Shown: positions 36,167 through 44,603, counted from the first letter of the stretch. The stretch: 64,000 bases of DNA from HGM04593 sp045591315 (GCA_045591315.1 JAZNSN010000058.1:1-64000); one strand, 5' to 3'. The notes: a model not told the origin generated them from the letters alone. Program-made: numbers and translations.

Positions 36167-36979
36167 CTAAATATCAGTGTGTATAAGTTTGTTCACTATT
36201 GCAATCTTCTTTTCATTCAGCTTGCATCCTGCGATATATTCTATAGCATCTTCGCAGTGCAGGTCGCTACCGGCAATGTCGTAGAATCCTTTATTCAGAA
36301 TCCATTCGGCTTTTTTCTTTGCTGTATTGCCATAGTATCCTCCCAAAGAGAGAATATTCAGTTGAAATTTTACATCTTCTTCTTTCAGCTCAATATAGTC
36401 ATCTGTATTCATGTACATGTATCGTTCGGGATGTGCAAGAATCGGGTAGTAACCAATAGCTTTTATTTGCTTTAGTGTTTCGTGAAGCCTGATTGGGGAA
36501 CTGAAATATGATGTTTCTACAAGCAGGTGGTTGCTTTTTGTGCCTATCGGCAGGAGATTGCGAACTCCCTCCTCAATGCTTTCTGCATTGCTCGTCCCTC
36601 TTTGTAAAGAGGGACAGTTTAAATTATTCAATAGTTTATGCAGATTGTTGTCTATCATGTATTCGGCTGCAAGGTGCAATACAATGTTCCCCTTATAGGC
36701 ACCTCGCAACTCGGCAAAGCGCGCTTGCAGCTTTTCGGGCGTATTGGGAATATCCTCCATTATGTGAGGAGTGAGCCATAGCTCTTTTATCCCCAATTCT
36801 TCGTAGGCGGCAAGTATGCGCAAGGCTTCTTCCATGCTCTCTACGCCGTCGTCAACTCCAGGCAGTATATGGGAATGATAGTCTGTAATTCCGGATAGGA
36901 TTCCGCTTTCCACTATTGTTCGTTTCTTATTCCAGAACCACATTTGTCTTAAACTGAAAATTGAAAGTTTTTTAGACAT
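36167..36979 (-). CDS. CpsB/CapC-type tyrosine-protein phosphatase (PHP domain)
   Basis: The PHP-domain metal site starts with DYHSHILPGVDDG, followed by LWLTPHIMEDI, PILAHPERY and the terminal GSDLHC; these are the metal ligands of Wzb/CpsB-type manganese-dependent phosphatases (YwqE). It removes phosphate from the C-terminal tyrosines of the Wzc-like kinase encoded just upstream. Its ATG (on MSKKLS) is made from the left terminus of element E. Confidence 0.9.
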   Translation of the reverse strand: MSKKLSIFSLRQMWFWNKKRTIVESGILSGITDYHSHILPGVDDGVESMEEALRILAAYEELGIKELWLTPHIMEDIPNTPEKLQARFAELRGAYKGNIVLHLAAEYMIDNNLHKLLNNLNCPSLQRGTSNAESIEEGVRNLLPIGTKSNHLLVETSYFSSPIRLHETLKQIKAIGYYPILAHPERYMYMNTDDYIELKEEDVKFQLNILSLGGYYGNTAKKKAEWILNKGFYDIAGSDLHCEDAIEYIAGCKLNEKKIAIVNKLIHTDI

Positions 36980-37018
36980 AAGAACATAAGCACATAATTT
37001 TTTTGTACTTCTGTCTTA
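36968..37018. repeat. Intergenic element E (minimal member)
   Basis: Only the two termini remain: left TTTTTTAGACATAAG with units ACATAAGA, ACATAAGC, ACATAATT, and right TTTTTTTGTA-CTTCTGTC-TTAA. It fills the whole 40-base gap between the kinase and phosphatase genes and supplies the start codon of the latter. Confidence 0.6.
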
Positions 37019-37019
37019 A

Positions 37020-39395
37020 TCACTTTTTCCTGTTCTCATTCTCGTGATATCCGTATCCGTAACCGTATCCGTAGCTATAGCTATAACCGTAACGGTAGCC
37101 GTACCGGCCCTGGCTGGCGTATGTACCGTTGAGAATAAGAGATATGTTTTTCAAACGCTTCTCTTCGTATATCTCTTCAAGCTCGTACAGCATGTCACGG
37201 TCGAGCAGTCCGGCGCGGATTACAAAAATTGTCCGGTCGGCATTCTCTTCGATAATCTGAGTGTCGGCAACGATGTCAATCGGCGGGCAGTCGATAAGTA
37301 TGTAATCGAACTGCTTCCTCATCTTCCCGATAAGTTCCTTGAAGCGTTCTCCATGTAAAAGCTCGGTCGGGTTCGGTGGTGTGCTGCCGATAGGAATAAC
37401 ATAAAGGCCGTTACATTCGTTGCTCTCTACCAGAATGTTATCAATCTCCTTTATACCTCCTGAAAGATAATCGCTTAGTCCTGTTCCAGGCTTGCCTACA
37501 TAAGTGGAAGTTGAGCCATGACGCATGTCGCCGTCGATTACAAGCACTTTTGCTCCCTTAAGCGTAAGACTCGCAGCGATGTTCATGGTAAGGAATGTCT
37601 TTCCGCTTCCGGGATTGAACGAGGTCACTATAATTACATTCGAATCCTTATCCTTGTTGTTCATGAACTCAAGGTTGGTGCGAAGTACACGGAATGCTTC
37701 GTTAATAACGTCGCGTTTTCCGTGTCTGACTATTATGCTTCTTTGCTCATGCCCTTTCTTGGGCTTTTTCTTGTCGGTAGAGTAGAGCGGTATCTCTCCA
37801 ATGAACGGTATGTTTACTCCTTCAAGGTCCTTGCGACCGCGCACTTTCCTGTTGGTTATCTCCCTGATGAAGATAATTGAGGTAGGCAATAGCAGACCAA
37901 TGATCAGAGCGAGTGTTATGCTCTGTTTCTGCATCGGGGCAATAGGAGTATTGCTTCCGCTAGGAGGCACGAGTATTCGGTTGTTCGATGCGGTGAACTC
38001 CTTGCTGAGCTCTGTCTCCTCAAGTTTCTGCAGCAAGAACAGGTATAAGGCGTTCTTCACCTTCTGCTGTCTTGTGAGTGTCTGCAGGTCCTTTACCTGT
38101 ACAGTGCTAACAGAAACGCGTATCTTATCCTTCAGCTCTTGTCTGTTTAGCAATGAGGCATCCTTCTGCAGTTTTGCAACATGGTTGTCAACGGCATTTG
38201 ATATTGACGCATGCATCTCATCAAGCTGCTTGGTGTAATCTACAACTACAGGGTGCTTGTCGCTGCTGTTTGCTGCCAGCCTGTTGCGGTCGAGAAGTTT
38301 CTTGTTGTATTCGCCAATCAATCCTTCCAGTCCGGCTACGTTCACTCCTGTGTTTGTGGGAATTACTTCATTGCGGTGTCCTTTGAGGTGGCTGCTCAGG
38401 AATCTAGCAAGCTCCAGCTGACTGTTTATTCTTAGCATCTCATCTTCGTTCTCGGAGTTTGATGCGGTTTGTGCAAGGCTCTTCGTAGATGTGCTTGTAA
38501 GCTTGTTGCGGCTCATGTAACTGGCAATCTGTTTGTCAAGTGCAAGCAGCTCTTTTTTCAGTTCATCGGCTCGTCCTTTTATGAATTCAACGGTCTTTAC
38601 AGCTGCTGCATTGTTCTCATCCATCCATTTTTCGTTGTAAATCTCTGTTATGGCTGTGAGAATCTCAGTAGCACGTACTGTAGAAATGTCCTTAATGCTT
38701 AGCCTTACAATCGAAGTCTCTTCGTTGACAAGTCCGGCAGAAAGGTTTGAGCAGAAATCATTTACAGCTGCTTCAATATTCTTTTTACTGACAGATATTG
38801 GGCCGCCGATGAAAAAGTGAGGAGTCTTTTCTATAGTCAATTGTCCTAAAGGGGTCTGTGTTGTATCTCCATCGGTTGTTGCGATGCATTTTCCTTGCAG
38901 TTCCTTTCCGTTTTTTGTAAAGCCGCTCAATTCTACAGTGCTGTCAGGGTTAAGCATCACCATGAACGTGGCGTTGTCACTTTCTCTAAGGTCCAGGAAC
39001 TTAATCTTCAGGGGACGTTCCCTGTAGATGATTCCTTTTGTAAGACGTCCATCGCCGTACTGTTCTATATCAAGGCTCAATCTCTTTACGGCTTCACGCA
39101 TTATACCCGGAGATTGCAATGCTTTTATTTCGTTGGTGGCGTTTGTTGCAATGAATCCCGCGCCGATATTCTTAAGTCCTTCATTGCCGCCACGAGAGTT
39201 TTTCCCGTCCTCCTTTATGAGAATTTCGGTTGATCTCATGTAAGTCGGTGGAGTCGTCATAATATAGAGCACTGCAACTCCTAAAGCGATTGCAAGTGAT
39301 ATTGCGAACCAGTGCCATTTGGCAAGGCAATGGAAAAGCAGGTCCTGGATAGGGATTGCATTTTCGTTACGGCGCTTTGTTCTCTTGTTTGCCAT
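37020..39395 (-). CDS. wzc: Wzc-like polysaccharide co-polymerase / BY-kinase
   Basis: N-terminal Wzz domain flanked by two membrane helices (about residues 32-50 and 495-512) and a long coiled periplasmic part, then a cytoplasmic tyrosine autokinase: Walker A PGSGKTFLT, Walker A' VLVIDGDMRHG and Walker B ILIDCPP. The C-terminus is a Tyr-rich tail with ten tyrosines in a strict alternating pattern (XY repeats, Gly, Arg or Ser between). Autophosphorylation of that tail controls chain length and export together with the CpsB-like phosphatase. Length (791) is usual for the fused Wzz-kinase form. Confidence 0.92.
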   Translation of the reverse strand: MANKRTKRRNENAIPIQDLLFHCLAKWHWFAISLAIALGVAVLYIMTTPPTYMRSTEILIKEDGKNSRGGNEGLKNIGAGFIATNATNEIKALQSPGIMREAVKRLSLDIEQYGDGRLTKGIIYRERPLKIKFLDLRESDNATFMVMLNPDSTVELSGFTKNGKELQGKCIATTDGDTTQTPLGQLTIEKTPHFFIGGPISVSKKNIEAAVNDFCSNLSAGLVNEETSIVRLSIKDISTVRATEILTAITEIYNEKWMDENNAAAVKTVEFIKGRADELKKELLALDKQIASYMSRNKLTSTSTKSLAQTASNSENEDEMLRINSQLELARFLSSHLKGHRNEVIPTNTGVNVAGLEGLIGEYNKKLLDRNRLAANSSDKHPVVVDYTKQLDEMHASISNAVDNHVAKLQKDASLLNRQELKDKIRVSVSTVQVKDLQTLTRQQKVKNALYLFLLQKLEETELSKEFTASNNRILVPPSGSNTPIAPMQKQSITLALIIGLLLPTSIIFIREITNRKVRGRKDLEGVNIPFIGEIPLYSTDKKKPKKGHEQRSIIVRHGKRDVINEAFRVLRTNLEFMNNKDKDSNVIIVTSFNPGSGKTFLTMNIAASLTLKGAKVLVIDGDMRHGSTSTYVGKPGTGLSDYLSGGIKEIDNILVESNECNGLYVIPIGSTPPNPTELLHGERFKELIGKMRKQFDYILIDCPPIDIVADTQIIEENADRTIFVIRAGLLDRDMLYELEEIYEEKRLKNISLILNGTYASQGRYGYRYGYSYSYGYGYGYGYHENENRKK

Positions 39396-39414
39396 TTCGG
39401 TCTGGGTTTATTTG

Positions 39415-40185
39415 TTATCGTGTAGCGAAAGTCACGATTGTGAGTATGAATGATGCCAGTGACATCCAGAAAGATGTTGAACGTACAGTGTTTCCGTTGA
39501 CTGTAGATTGTCCGGCTTTGGTCTTGTTGGGCTCTACATATACAATATCGTTCTGCTGCAGATAGTATGCCGGTGACATGTGCAGCTGAGCCGCATCGTT
39601 CATGTTAAGGGTGTATGCACGTTGCACGCCGTACTCCTCACGTAATACAGTAATGTTCTCTCTCTTGCCTTGTATTGTCAGGTCGCCGGCCATGCTTATT
39701 GCATCGAGTATGGTTATGCGGTCTTTCTTTATATCGAACTTGCCTGGAGTATTTACCTCTCCTATTACAGAGAACTGCTGGTTCTTGAACTCGACAATGA
39801 CAACAGGGTCGCCTACGTGCTTCCCGTCGAGCAACTGTTTCTTTATATGCTTGGAAAGGTCGTCTCTTGTCATGCCCTCTACATGCAGCTTGCCGAGCAT
39901 TGGGAAGTCGATATACCCTTCGTTGTCAACTGTGTAGGCCAATAATGTCTGTCCGCCACCGGTATTGCTGTTGTCTATGCTCAGGTTGAACGGGGCAACA
40001 AGTTCCTTGTCCTTGCTGTTCACATGTACTGTGAACTGGTCACCGGGCTTGAGCCGTATCTCCTGAACTGGAGTGATGGCTACGGTTCCGCCCGGCTCAA
40101 GGTCCTGGAAATAGGAGATGGTTTTCTGTGTTGCGCATGATGCCAGCAAAATTGCTGTAAAAAGCGATAATAAAAGATTTTTCAT
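39415..40185 (-). CDS. wza: Polysaccharide export lipoprotein, Wza/BexD-like
   Basis: Signal ending LLASCAT gives a lipobox with the lipidated Cys at residue 17. The Poly_export domain covers RLKPGDQFTVHVNSKD, and a SLBB domain starts near FSVIGEVNTPGKF. A C-terminal membrane-like segment (FWMSLASFILTIVTFA) may act as the outer-membrane helix. It forms the outer-membrane channel for capsule export with the Wzc-like kinase encoded 19 bases downstream. Confidence 0.92.
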   Translation of the reverse strand: MKNLLLSLFTAILLASCATQKTISYFQDLEPGGTVAITPVQEIRLKPGDQFTVHVNSKDKELVAPFNLSIDNSNTGGGQTLLAYTVDNEGYIDFPMLGKLHVEGMTRDDLSKHIKKQLLDGKHVGDPVVIVEFKNQQFSVIGEVNTPGKFDIKKDRITILDAISMAGDLTIQGKRENITVLREEYGVQRAYTLNMNDAAQLHMSPAYYLQQNDIVYVEPNKTKAGQSTVNGNTVRSTSFWMSLASFILTIVTFATR

Positions 40186-40238
40186 GATTATAATGTTTTA
40201 GTCGTTTACTTGTGTGTAAATTATATTTACTATATAAT

Positions 40239-40832
40239 TTATTCTCGAATCAGTTCAATGAGGTCGAGGCTTATTTCTGTTGTCGCAAAGGCTGTTACAC
40301 CTTCGATGAGTATGACGACTCTTCTGTTGCGTTTCCCCTGGATTTTCATGAACAGGCCTTCGGCTCCGTCCAGCGTGCCTCCATGAACACGTATTCTCGT
40401 GCCTTTTTTCAAGTCTATCTCGTCGGGTTGCAGATATATGATATCTTCGTTTAACTCTTTTGTGGCTGCGATAAACTGGTTCATTTGTCTGTCCGGGACA
40501 ATTATCGGAACATTCTTTCCGTTGACAGGCTTTGTGCGGTACTGCAGAAAATCAACTCCTTGCTTGAGTCTTTTTATCCGTTCTTTGGTCGTGTGCACGA
40601 ATATGAGGTTGTGTATTGCCGGAACCATCTTGCGTTGCTTGATTCCGCTGCCTTTCTCAACTATTGCATACCGCATGGGAACAAAACATTTGATGTTGCG
40701 TTCCTCAAGAACTTGTTTGGCTCTTAATTCACGGCGGTAGGGGGCACTCATGGCGAACCATACGGCTTTTTCGTCATCACTCACGGAGTCCTGTGCTGTT
40801 CTTTTCTCTTTGTTCTCTTCGGGCTGGTGCAT
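40239..40832 (-). CDS. UpxY-family NusG-like antiterminator
   Basis: The protein has a NusG N-terminal domain (AVWFAMSAPYRRELRAKQVL to TKERIKRLKQGV, each part conserved) and a C-terminal KOW domain with GTRIRVHGGTLDGAEG. Bacteroides UpxY proteins are encoded as first gene of each capsule locus and stop premature termination in that locus only. Its place as first gene, directly after a consensus promoter and a leader with hairpins, fits this role. The UpxZ partner gene, usual in B. fragilis, is not present downstream. Confidence 0.9.
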   Translation of the reverse strand: MHQPEENKEKRTAQDSVSDDEKAVWFAMSAPYRRELRAKQVLEERNIKCFVPMRYAIVEKGSGIKQRKMVPAIHNLIFVHTTKERIKRLKQGVDFLQYRTKPVNGKNVPIIVPDRQMNQFIAATKELNEDIIYLQPDEIDLKKGTRIRVHGGTLDGAEGLFMKIQGKRNRRVVILIEGVTAFATTEISLDLIELIRE

Positions 40833-40891
40833 ACCTCTGGCTCCTCAATACGTATGTAATGTATTGAACTACAATTGGTTAAGAAAAATAA

Positions 40892-40951
40892 TCCAGCGTT
40901 TAGTGAGGTTGTTGGCTTTGTTAAAAGCTGGAATAAAGGCAAATAATGCCT
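40892..40951 (-). promoter_or_regulatory. Hairpins in the capsule operon leader
   Basis: The transcript leader between the promoter and upxY can form two hairpins: AGGCA-TTATT-TGCCT (40937-40951), followed by TTTATT like a weak terminator, and an 11-bp stem TCCAGC(G)TTTA (40892-40902 with 40922-40932, one mismatch). They are candidates for the UpxY-responsive pause/termination region; this is inferred from position. Confidence 0.45.
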
Positions 40952-40986
40952 GGCAAAAATGCATAAAACACACTTACCATTGATTG

Positions 40987-41018
40987 CAAAGGTATTAAAT
41001 TCTGTTTATAAAAACAAA
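40987..41018 (-). promoter_or_regulatory. Consensus promoter of the capsule operon
   Basis: On the minus strand TTTG (41015-41018) and TACCTTTG (40987-40994) are 20 bases apart, a perfect Bacteroides promoter. The predicted start near 40978 gives a leader of about 145 bases before upxY. No inverted repeats of phase-variation size flank it, so it appears constitutive in orientation. Confidence 0.85.
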
Positions 41019-41054
41019 TGTTTTTATTGGTTTACAAACAGTTGTAAAATTGTT

Positions 41055-41789
41055 TTATTGTGCTTTGTATGTTATGCGTGCAAGATAGTCGTAATGCTCT
41101 CCGTCGATTACCTTCTCGCAATTGAAACCGTTTGACTCGGCATACATGGCCAATGTGTCGAAGTCGATATATAGCCAGTCGAATCTATCGCCTTTTATGT
41201 TCTTGTATCGCATGGTGAAATCGACCTCTCCGTAATATCCTGCAGCGAGGTCTATATCCATAGCTCCGTCATCGTCCATGAATATGTACCTGATGTCCGA
41301 AGAGTCCAGCAGTACTTGTCCTCCTGGTGCAAGCAAACGCTTTGCACTGCGGAAGAACTGTTCGAGGTTATCGGTTTTGCCGACAATGCCTATCCCGTTC
41401 ATGGCAAAAAGAAGAGTATCGAACTTTTCGGTGAAGGATTCGTCGAAGAAGTCGATGTTTCTAGCGTCGATTCCACGCTCTTTCATTACTCCGACCGACA
41501 ACTCCGATATGTCTATGGCAACGACCTCGTGTCCTCTGTTCTTCAGTTCAATGCTGTGGCATCCGGCTCCAGCCCCCACATCAAGTACGCGCCCTTTGCA
41601 ATACTTGATGGCCTTCTGTTCCTGAACGGGCATTTCGTCAAAGCTTCGGAACAGTGTCGGTACGGGAATCTCATCCTCGTAGAACATCGAAGACAATACT
41701 CGCAACTTGGCCGCCTTGCGGTTGCGGTAATAGTCAAGAATCGCCCTTCCCATCGGGTCTTTTTCGCTGTTTACAAGGTTCTTCTCCAT
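41055..41789 (-). CDS. Class I SAM-dependent methyltransferase
   Basis: Rossmann-type methyltransferase with motif I VLDVGAGAGCHS, motif II VVAIDIS and motif IV LLFAMNGIG. The target is unknown. I chose ATG at 41789, just 4 bases after the stop of the GT9 gene; the frame to 41828 would need TTG within that gene. It is the last gene of the DUF4254-GT9-methyltransferase operon. Confidence 0.85.
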   Translation of the reverse strand: MEKNLVNSEKDPMGRAILDYYRNRKAAKLRVLSSMFYEDEIPVPTLFRSFDEMPVQEQKAIKYCKGRVLDVGAGAGCHSIELKNRGHEVVAIDISELSVGVMKERGIDARNIDFFDESFTEKFDTLLFAMNGIGIVGKTDNLEQFFRSAKRLLAPGGQVLLDSSDIRYIFMDDDGAMDIDLAAGYYGEVDFTMRYKNIKGDRFDWLYIDFDTLAMYAESNGFNCEKVIDGEHYDYLARITYKAQ

Positions 41790-41793
41790 GTGG

Positions 41794-42849
41794 TCAGATG
41801 TTGATTTTTCTAATGATTCTTGCAGCAACCTCTTCGGCCGGGATGTTCATGCATCTGTAGTCTCCGTACAAGCATGGCTTGTTTCCGAATATTGAGCAGG
41901 GGCGGCAGATGAAAGGCAGTTCTATGCAATCTTCTCTCTTCTGATTCCATCCTAGGAAGCCGGCGAGAGGAGATGTCGCGCCCCAGATTGAAATGGCAGG
42001 GGTGTTCACGAGCGATGCCATGTGCATGTTTGCCGAATCCATGCATACCATTACGTCGAGGTGGCTGATTAGCCTCAGCTCGCCATTGAAGTTCGTTTTG
42101 CCTATGAACGAAACGGTGTTGGGGTATTTGCTGCACCAGGAATCTATGGTAGCCAGCTCTTCGGGTCCGTTGCCGAAGAAGAAGAGTCTTATGCCGTTAC
42201 GGGACGCAAGAAGCCTTACGACCTCTTCCATCTTTTCAAGCGGATATATCTTGCCTTTGTGCTTTGCAAAAGGTGCAATGCCAATCCACTTGTCATTGCC
42301 TTTTGCAGGTATTGTTCCGGCGAAATCATCGATGTTTCCTTTGCTCTCCTTGAAGAGGGAGGTGAACTTCGGGTCAAAAGGCAAGCCTAGCTGTGCAAAG
42401 ACCTTGCGGTACCTTTCGAATGTGCTTGTCAGCTGTGCGCTGCATTTGTTCTCCTTGCGTGTCAGGGCGCGCTTCTCCTTGCGCCCTTTCTCTATGTGTG
42501 CGCATTTTGTCCTGCTGAATGTGCCGAAGTAGAAACGCAGAATCTTGGTCCTCAAGACATCGTGCAGGTCGGCAATCATGTCGGGCTTGTAGCTGTTTAG
42601 CTCTCTGTATAGCCTAAACAGGCCGATAGGGCCTTTGTATTGGTTAAGGTTGATGCCTGCAAATTCAAGGTTCCGGGGTTTGTCAATAAAGAATTGCCCG
42701 AACCTCTCGCGGCTCACGAATATGAACCTGTGTTCGGGATATTTCTCGCAGAGCGAGTATAGCAATGGAATTGTCATTGCTATGTCGCCTACTGCCGAGA
42801 ATCGTGTTATAAGTACTGTGCGGTTCTTCCGGTTATTTTTTTGAGCCAT
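41794..42849 (-). CDS. Glycosyltransferase family 9 (heptosyltransferase-like)
   Basis: GT9 enzymes transfer heptose or related sugars to lipopolysaccharide core. The N-terminus shows RFSAVGDIAMTIPLLYSL and the C-terminal donor site ISIWGATSPLAGFLGW, preceded by VMVCMDSANMHMAS. Bacteroidota often pair this gene with DUF4254, as here, where it overlaps the DUF4254 stop by 17 bases. It acts at the cytoplasmic face on lipid A-core. Confidence 0.9.
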   Translation of the reverse strand: MAQKNNRKNRTVLITRFSAVGDIAMTIPLLYSLCEKYPEHRFIFVSRERFGQFFIDKPRNLEFAGINLNQYKGPIGLFRLYRELNSYKPDMIADLHDVLRTKILRFYFGTFSRTKCAHIEKGRKEKRALTRKENKCSAQLTSTFERYRKVFAQLGLPFDPKFTSLFKESKGNIDDFAGTIPAKGNDKWIGIAPFAKHKGKIYPLEKMEEVVRLLASRNGIRLFFFGNGPEELATIDSWCSKYPNTVSFIGKTNFNGELRLISHLDVMVCMDSANMHMASLVNTPAISIWGATSPLAGFLGWNQKREDCIELPFICRPCSIFGNKPCLYGDYRCMNIPAEEVAARIIRKINI

Positions 42850-43444
42850 ATAGTACGGGATTGAGTGCCGGGTCGTTGTACATCTTCATCTGGCGATATA
42901 CCTTCATATATTTGCGTCCTGCAGCGATGTCGTCAAGAAGCTGGCTGATAGATGTTGTCATGTCCTTGTACTGCTCGTTTAGCACGTCAAGTTTTGCCTG
43001 GCATTTTGCCTTGTGTTCTTCGCTTACGTCGGTACGGTTTACCTCTTCCTGCATGTGGTATATCTTAAGTGAAAGGATAGAATAGCGGTCAACAGCCCAT
43101 GCCGGGCTCTCGGTATTGATTGTGGCATCTGCTGCAGGTGTCACATTCTTGTACATGTCGAGAAAATAGCTGTCAATGAGTTCTACAAGGTCTGTACGGT
43201 CCTGGTTCGACTTGTCGATGCGGCGTTTCAGAACCAATGCAGCAGCCGGGTCAATCTCCGGGTCGCGTATGATGTCCTCAAAATGCCACTGTACTGTGTC
43301 TATCCAGCATTTCAGGTAAAGGTAGTACTCTATACTCTTCAGCGGGTATGGGTTGTTTATTGGAGTGTCAACATTGTCGGTCTTGTGATAATCGTTGATG
43401 GCTTCGTTGAATATGGGCCAGCTCAGCTCTGTAAACTTTTTCAT
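42833..43444 (-). CDS. DUF4254 domain protein
   Basis: The 203-residue, all-helical protein carries the DUF4254 signature (WPIFNEAINDYHKTD, NPYPLKSIEYYLYLK). The family is confined largely to Bacteroidota and sits next to GT9 genes; no activity is known. Being first in the operon with GT9, it may assist lipopolysaccharide core assembly. A divergent consensus promoter lies upstream. Confidence 0.85.
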   Translation of the reverse strand: MKKFTELSWPIFNEAINDYHKTDNVDTPINNPYPLKSIEYYLYLKCWIDTVQWHFEDIIRDPEIDPAAALVLKRRIDKSNQDRTDLVELIDSYFLDMYKNVTPAADATINTESPAWAVDRYSILSLKIYHMQEEVNRTDVSEEHKAKCQAKLDVLNEQYKDMTTSISQLLDDIAAGRKYMKVYRQMKMYNDPALNPVLYGSKK

Positions 43445-43483
43445 TATCCTTTGATTTTATAGATAAAAACATGTTCCTTTAGG

Positions 43484-43515
43484 CAAAACTAACGAAAGTT
43501 TGTGATATTGGCAAA
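43484..43515 (-). promoter_or_regulatory. Promoter of DUF4254-GT9-methyltransferase operon
   Basis: Minus strand TTTG (43512-43515), 20-base spacer, TAGTTTTG (43484-43491). It overlaps the divergent pdxB promoter (43499-43531). Confidence 0.7.
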
Positions 43516-43531
43516 GGTTTAGCTATATTTG
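43499..43531 (+). promoter_or_regulatory. Promoter of pdxB
   Basis: TTTG (43499-43502), 21-base spacer, TATATTTG (43524-43531), about 20 bases before the predicted leader end. Overlaps the leftward promoter of DUF4254. Confidence 0.75.
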
Positions 43532-43556
43532 TTGCTCATTCGGGTGTAAGTAAGTT

Positions 43557-44603
43557 ATGAAAATAGTATTGGACGAGAAGATACCGTATCTTTCTGCAGC
43601 GTTGACTGATATGGGGCATGAGGTTGTGAGTATGCCTGGTGCAGCAATATCGAAGAACGATATCGTTGATGCCGGGGCGTTGTTCGTGCGGACAAGAACC
43701 AAGTGCGATGCCGCGTTGCTGGAGGGCAGTGCAGTGCGTTTTATAGGTACGGCTACGATTGGTTATGACCATATTGATGCGGCCTATTGCGATGCAAACG
43801 GAATTGCGTGGGCCAGTGCTCCGGGATGTAATGCCGGTGCTGTGCTGCAGTATGTCCAGTCGGTTCTCTATTCGTGGGCTGTTGATAGAGGTGTTGGCTT
43901 GAAAGGTCTTGTGCTGGGCGTTGTCGGCGTGGGTATGATTGGTTCAAGAGTTGCGGATTGGGCACGTTCAATAGGAATGAGGGTGCTGCTGAATGACCCT
44001 CCCCGTGAGTCGCGTGGCGAAAAGGGTTTCCAGCCGCTTCGGGTGCTGACAAAGGAGTGCGATATAATTACATTCCATCCGACCTTGAGCAAAGAGGGGG
44101 ATTTTCCCAGCTGTCACCTCGCGGATGAAGCCTTTTTCGATTCTCTTGACCATTGTCGTCTGCTTGTGAATGCATCGCGGGGCCCGGTTGTAGATAATTC
44201 GGCTCTTGGCCAGGCTCTGGAGGATGGTCGTTTGGAAGATGCTGTATTAGATGTGTGGGAGAATGAACCGGAAATAGACAAATCATTATTAAATAAGGTC
44301 TATATTGCAACTCCTCATATTGCAGGCTATTCTGCCGAAGGCAAGATGAACGCATCGCGTATGATGCTGGAGGCCTTTGCATGCTTTGTTGGCTATAAGG
44401 GTGTTTTGCCTTCCATTTCTCTTCCCGCTCCTCGTGAAACAAGTATAACGGCAGGCAGCGAGTGTGAGGCTCTGCTTAGGATATACTCGCCTAAAAGCGA
44501 TTCTGCAGCCTTGAAATATGAGCCTTCTGCATTTGAAAGACTAAGGAATGAGTATGATCTAAGGCGCGAGCCCTCATCGTATAATGTGGTAATATTGCCA
44601 TAA
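43557..44603 (+). CDS. pdxB: 4-phosphoerythronate dehydrogenase PdxB
   Basis: The enzyme oxidises 4-phospho-D-erythronate with NAD in vitamin B6 (PLP) synthesis. It has TATIGYDHID and SAPGCNAGAVLQYVQ, the PdxB form of the D-2-hydroxyacid dehydrogenase substrate region, the NAD-binding GVVGVGMIGSRV, the Arg loop NASRGPVVDN, the Glu in VWENEPEID and the catalytic His in ATPHIAGYS. The C-terminal ~70 residues match the PdxB dimer domain. It is transcribed alone from a consensus promoter. Confidence 0.93.
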   Translation: MKIVLDEKIPYLSAALTDMGHEVVSMPGAAISKNDIVDAGALFVRTRTKCDAALLEGSAVRFIGTATIGYDHIDAAYCDANGIAWASAPGCNAGAVLQYVQSVLYSWAVDRGVGLKGLVLGVVGVGMIGSRVADWARSIGMRVLLNDPPRESRGEKGFQPLRVLTKECDIITFHPTLSKEGDFPSCHLADEAFFDSLDHCRLLVNASRGPVVDNSALGQALEDGRLEDAVLDVWENEPEIDKSLLNKVYIATPHIAGYSAEGKMNASRMMLEAFACFVGYKGVLPSISLPAPRETSITAGSECEALLRIYSPKSDSAALKYEPSAFERLRNEYDLRREPSSYNVVILP

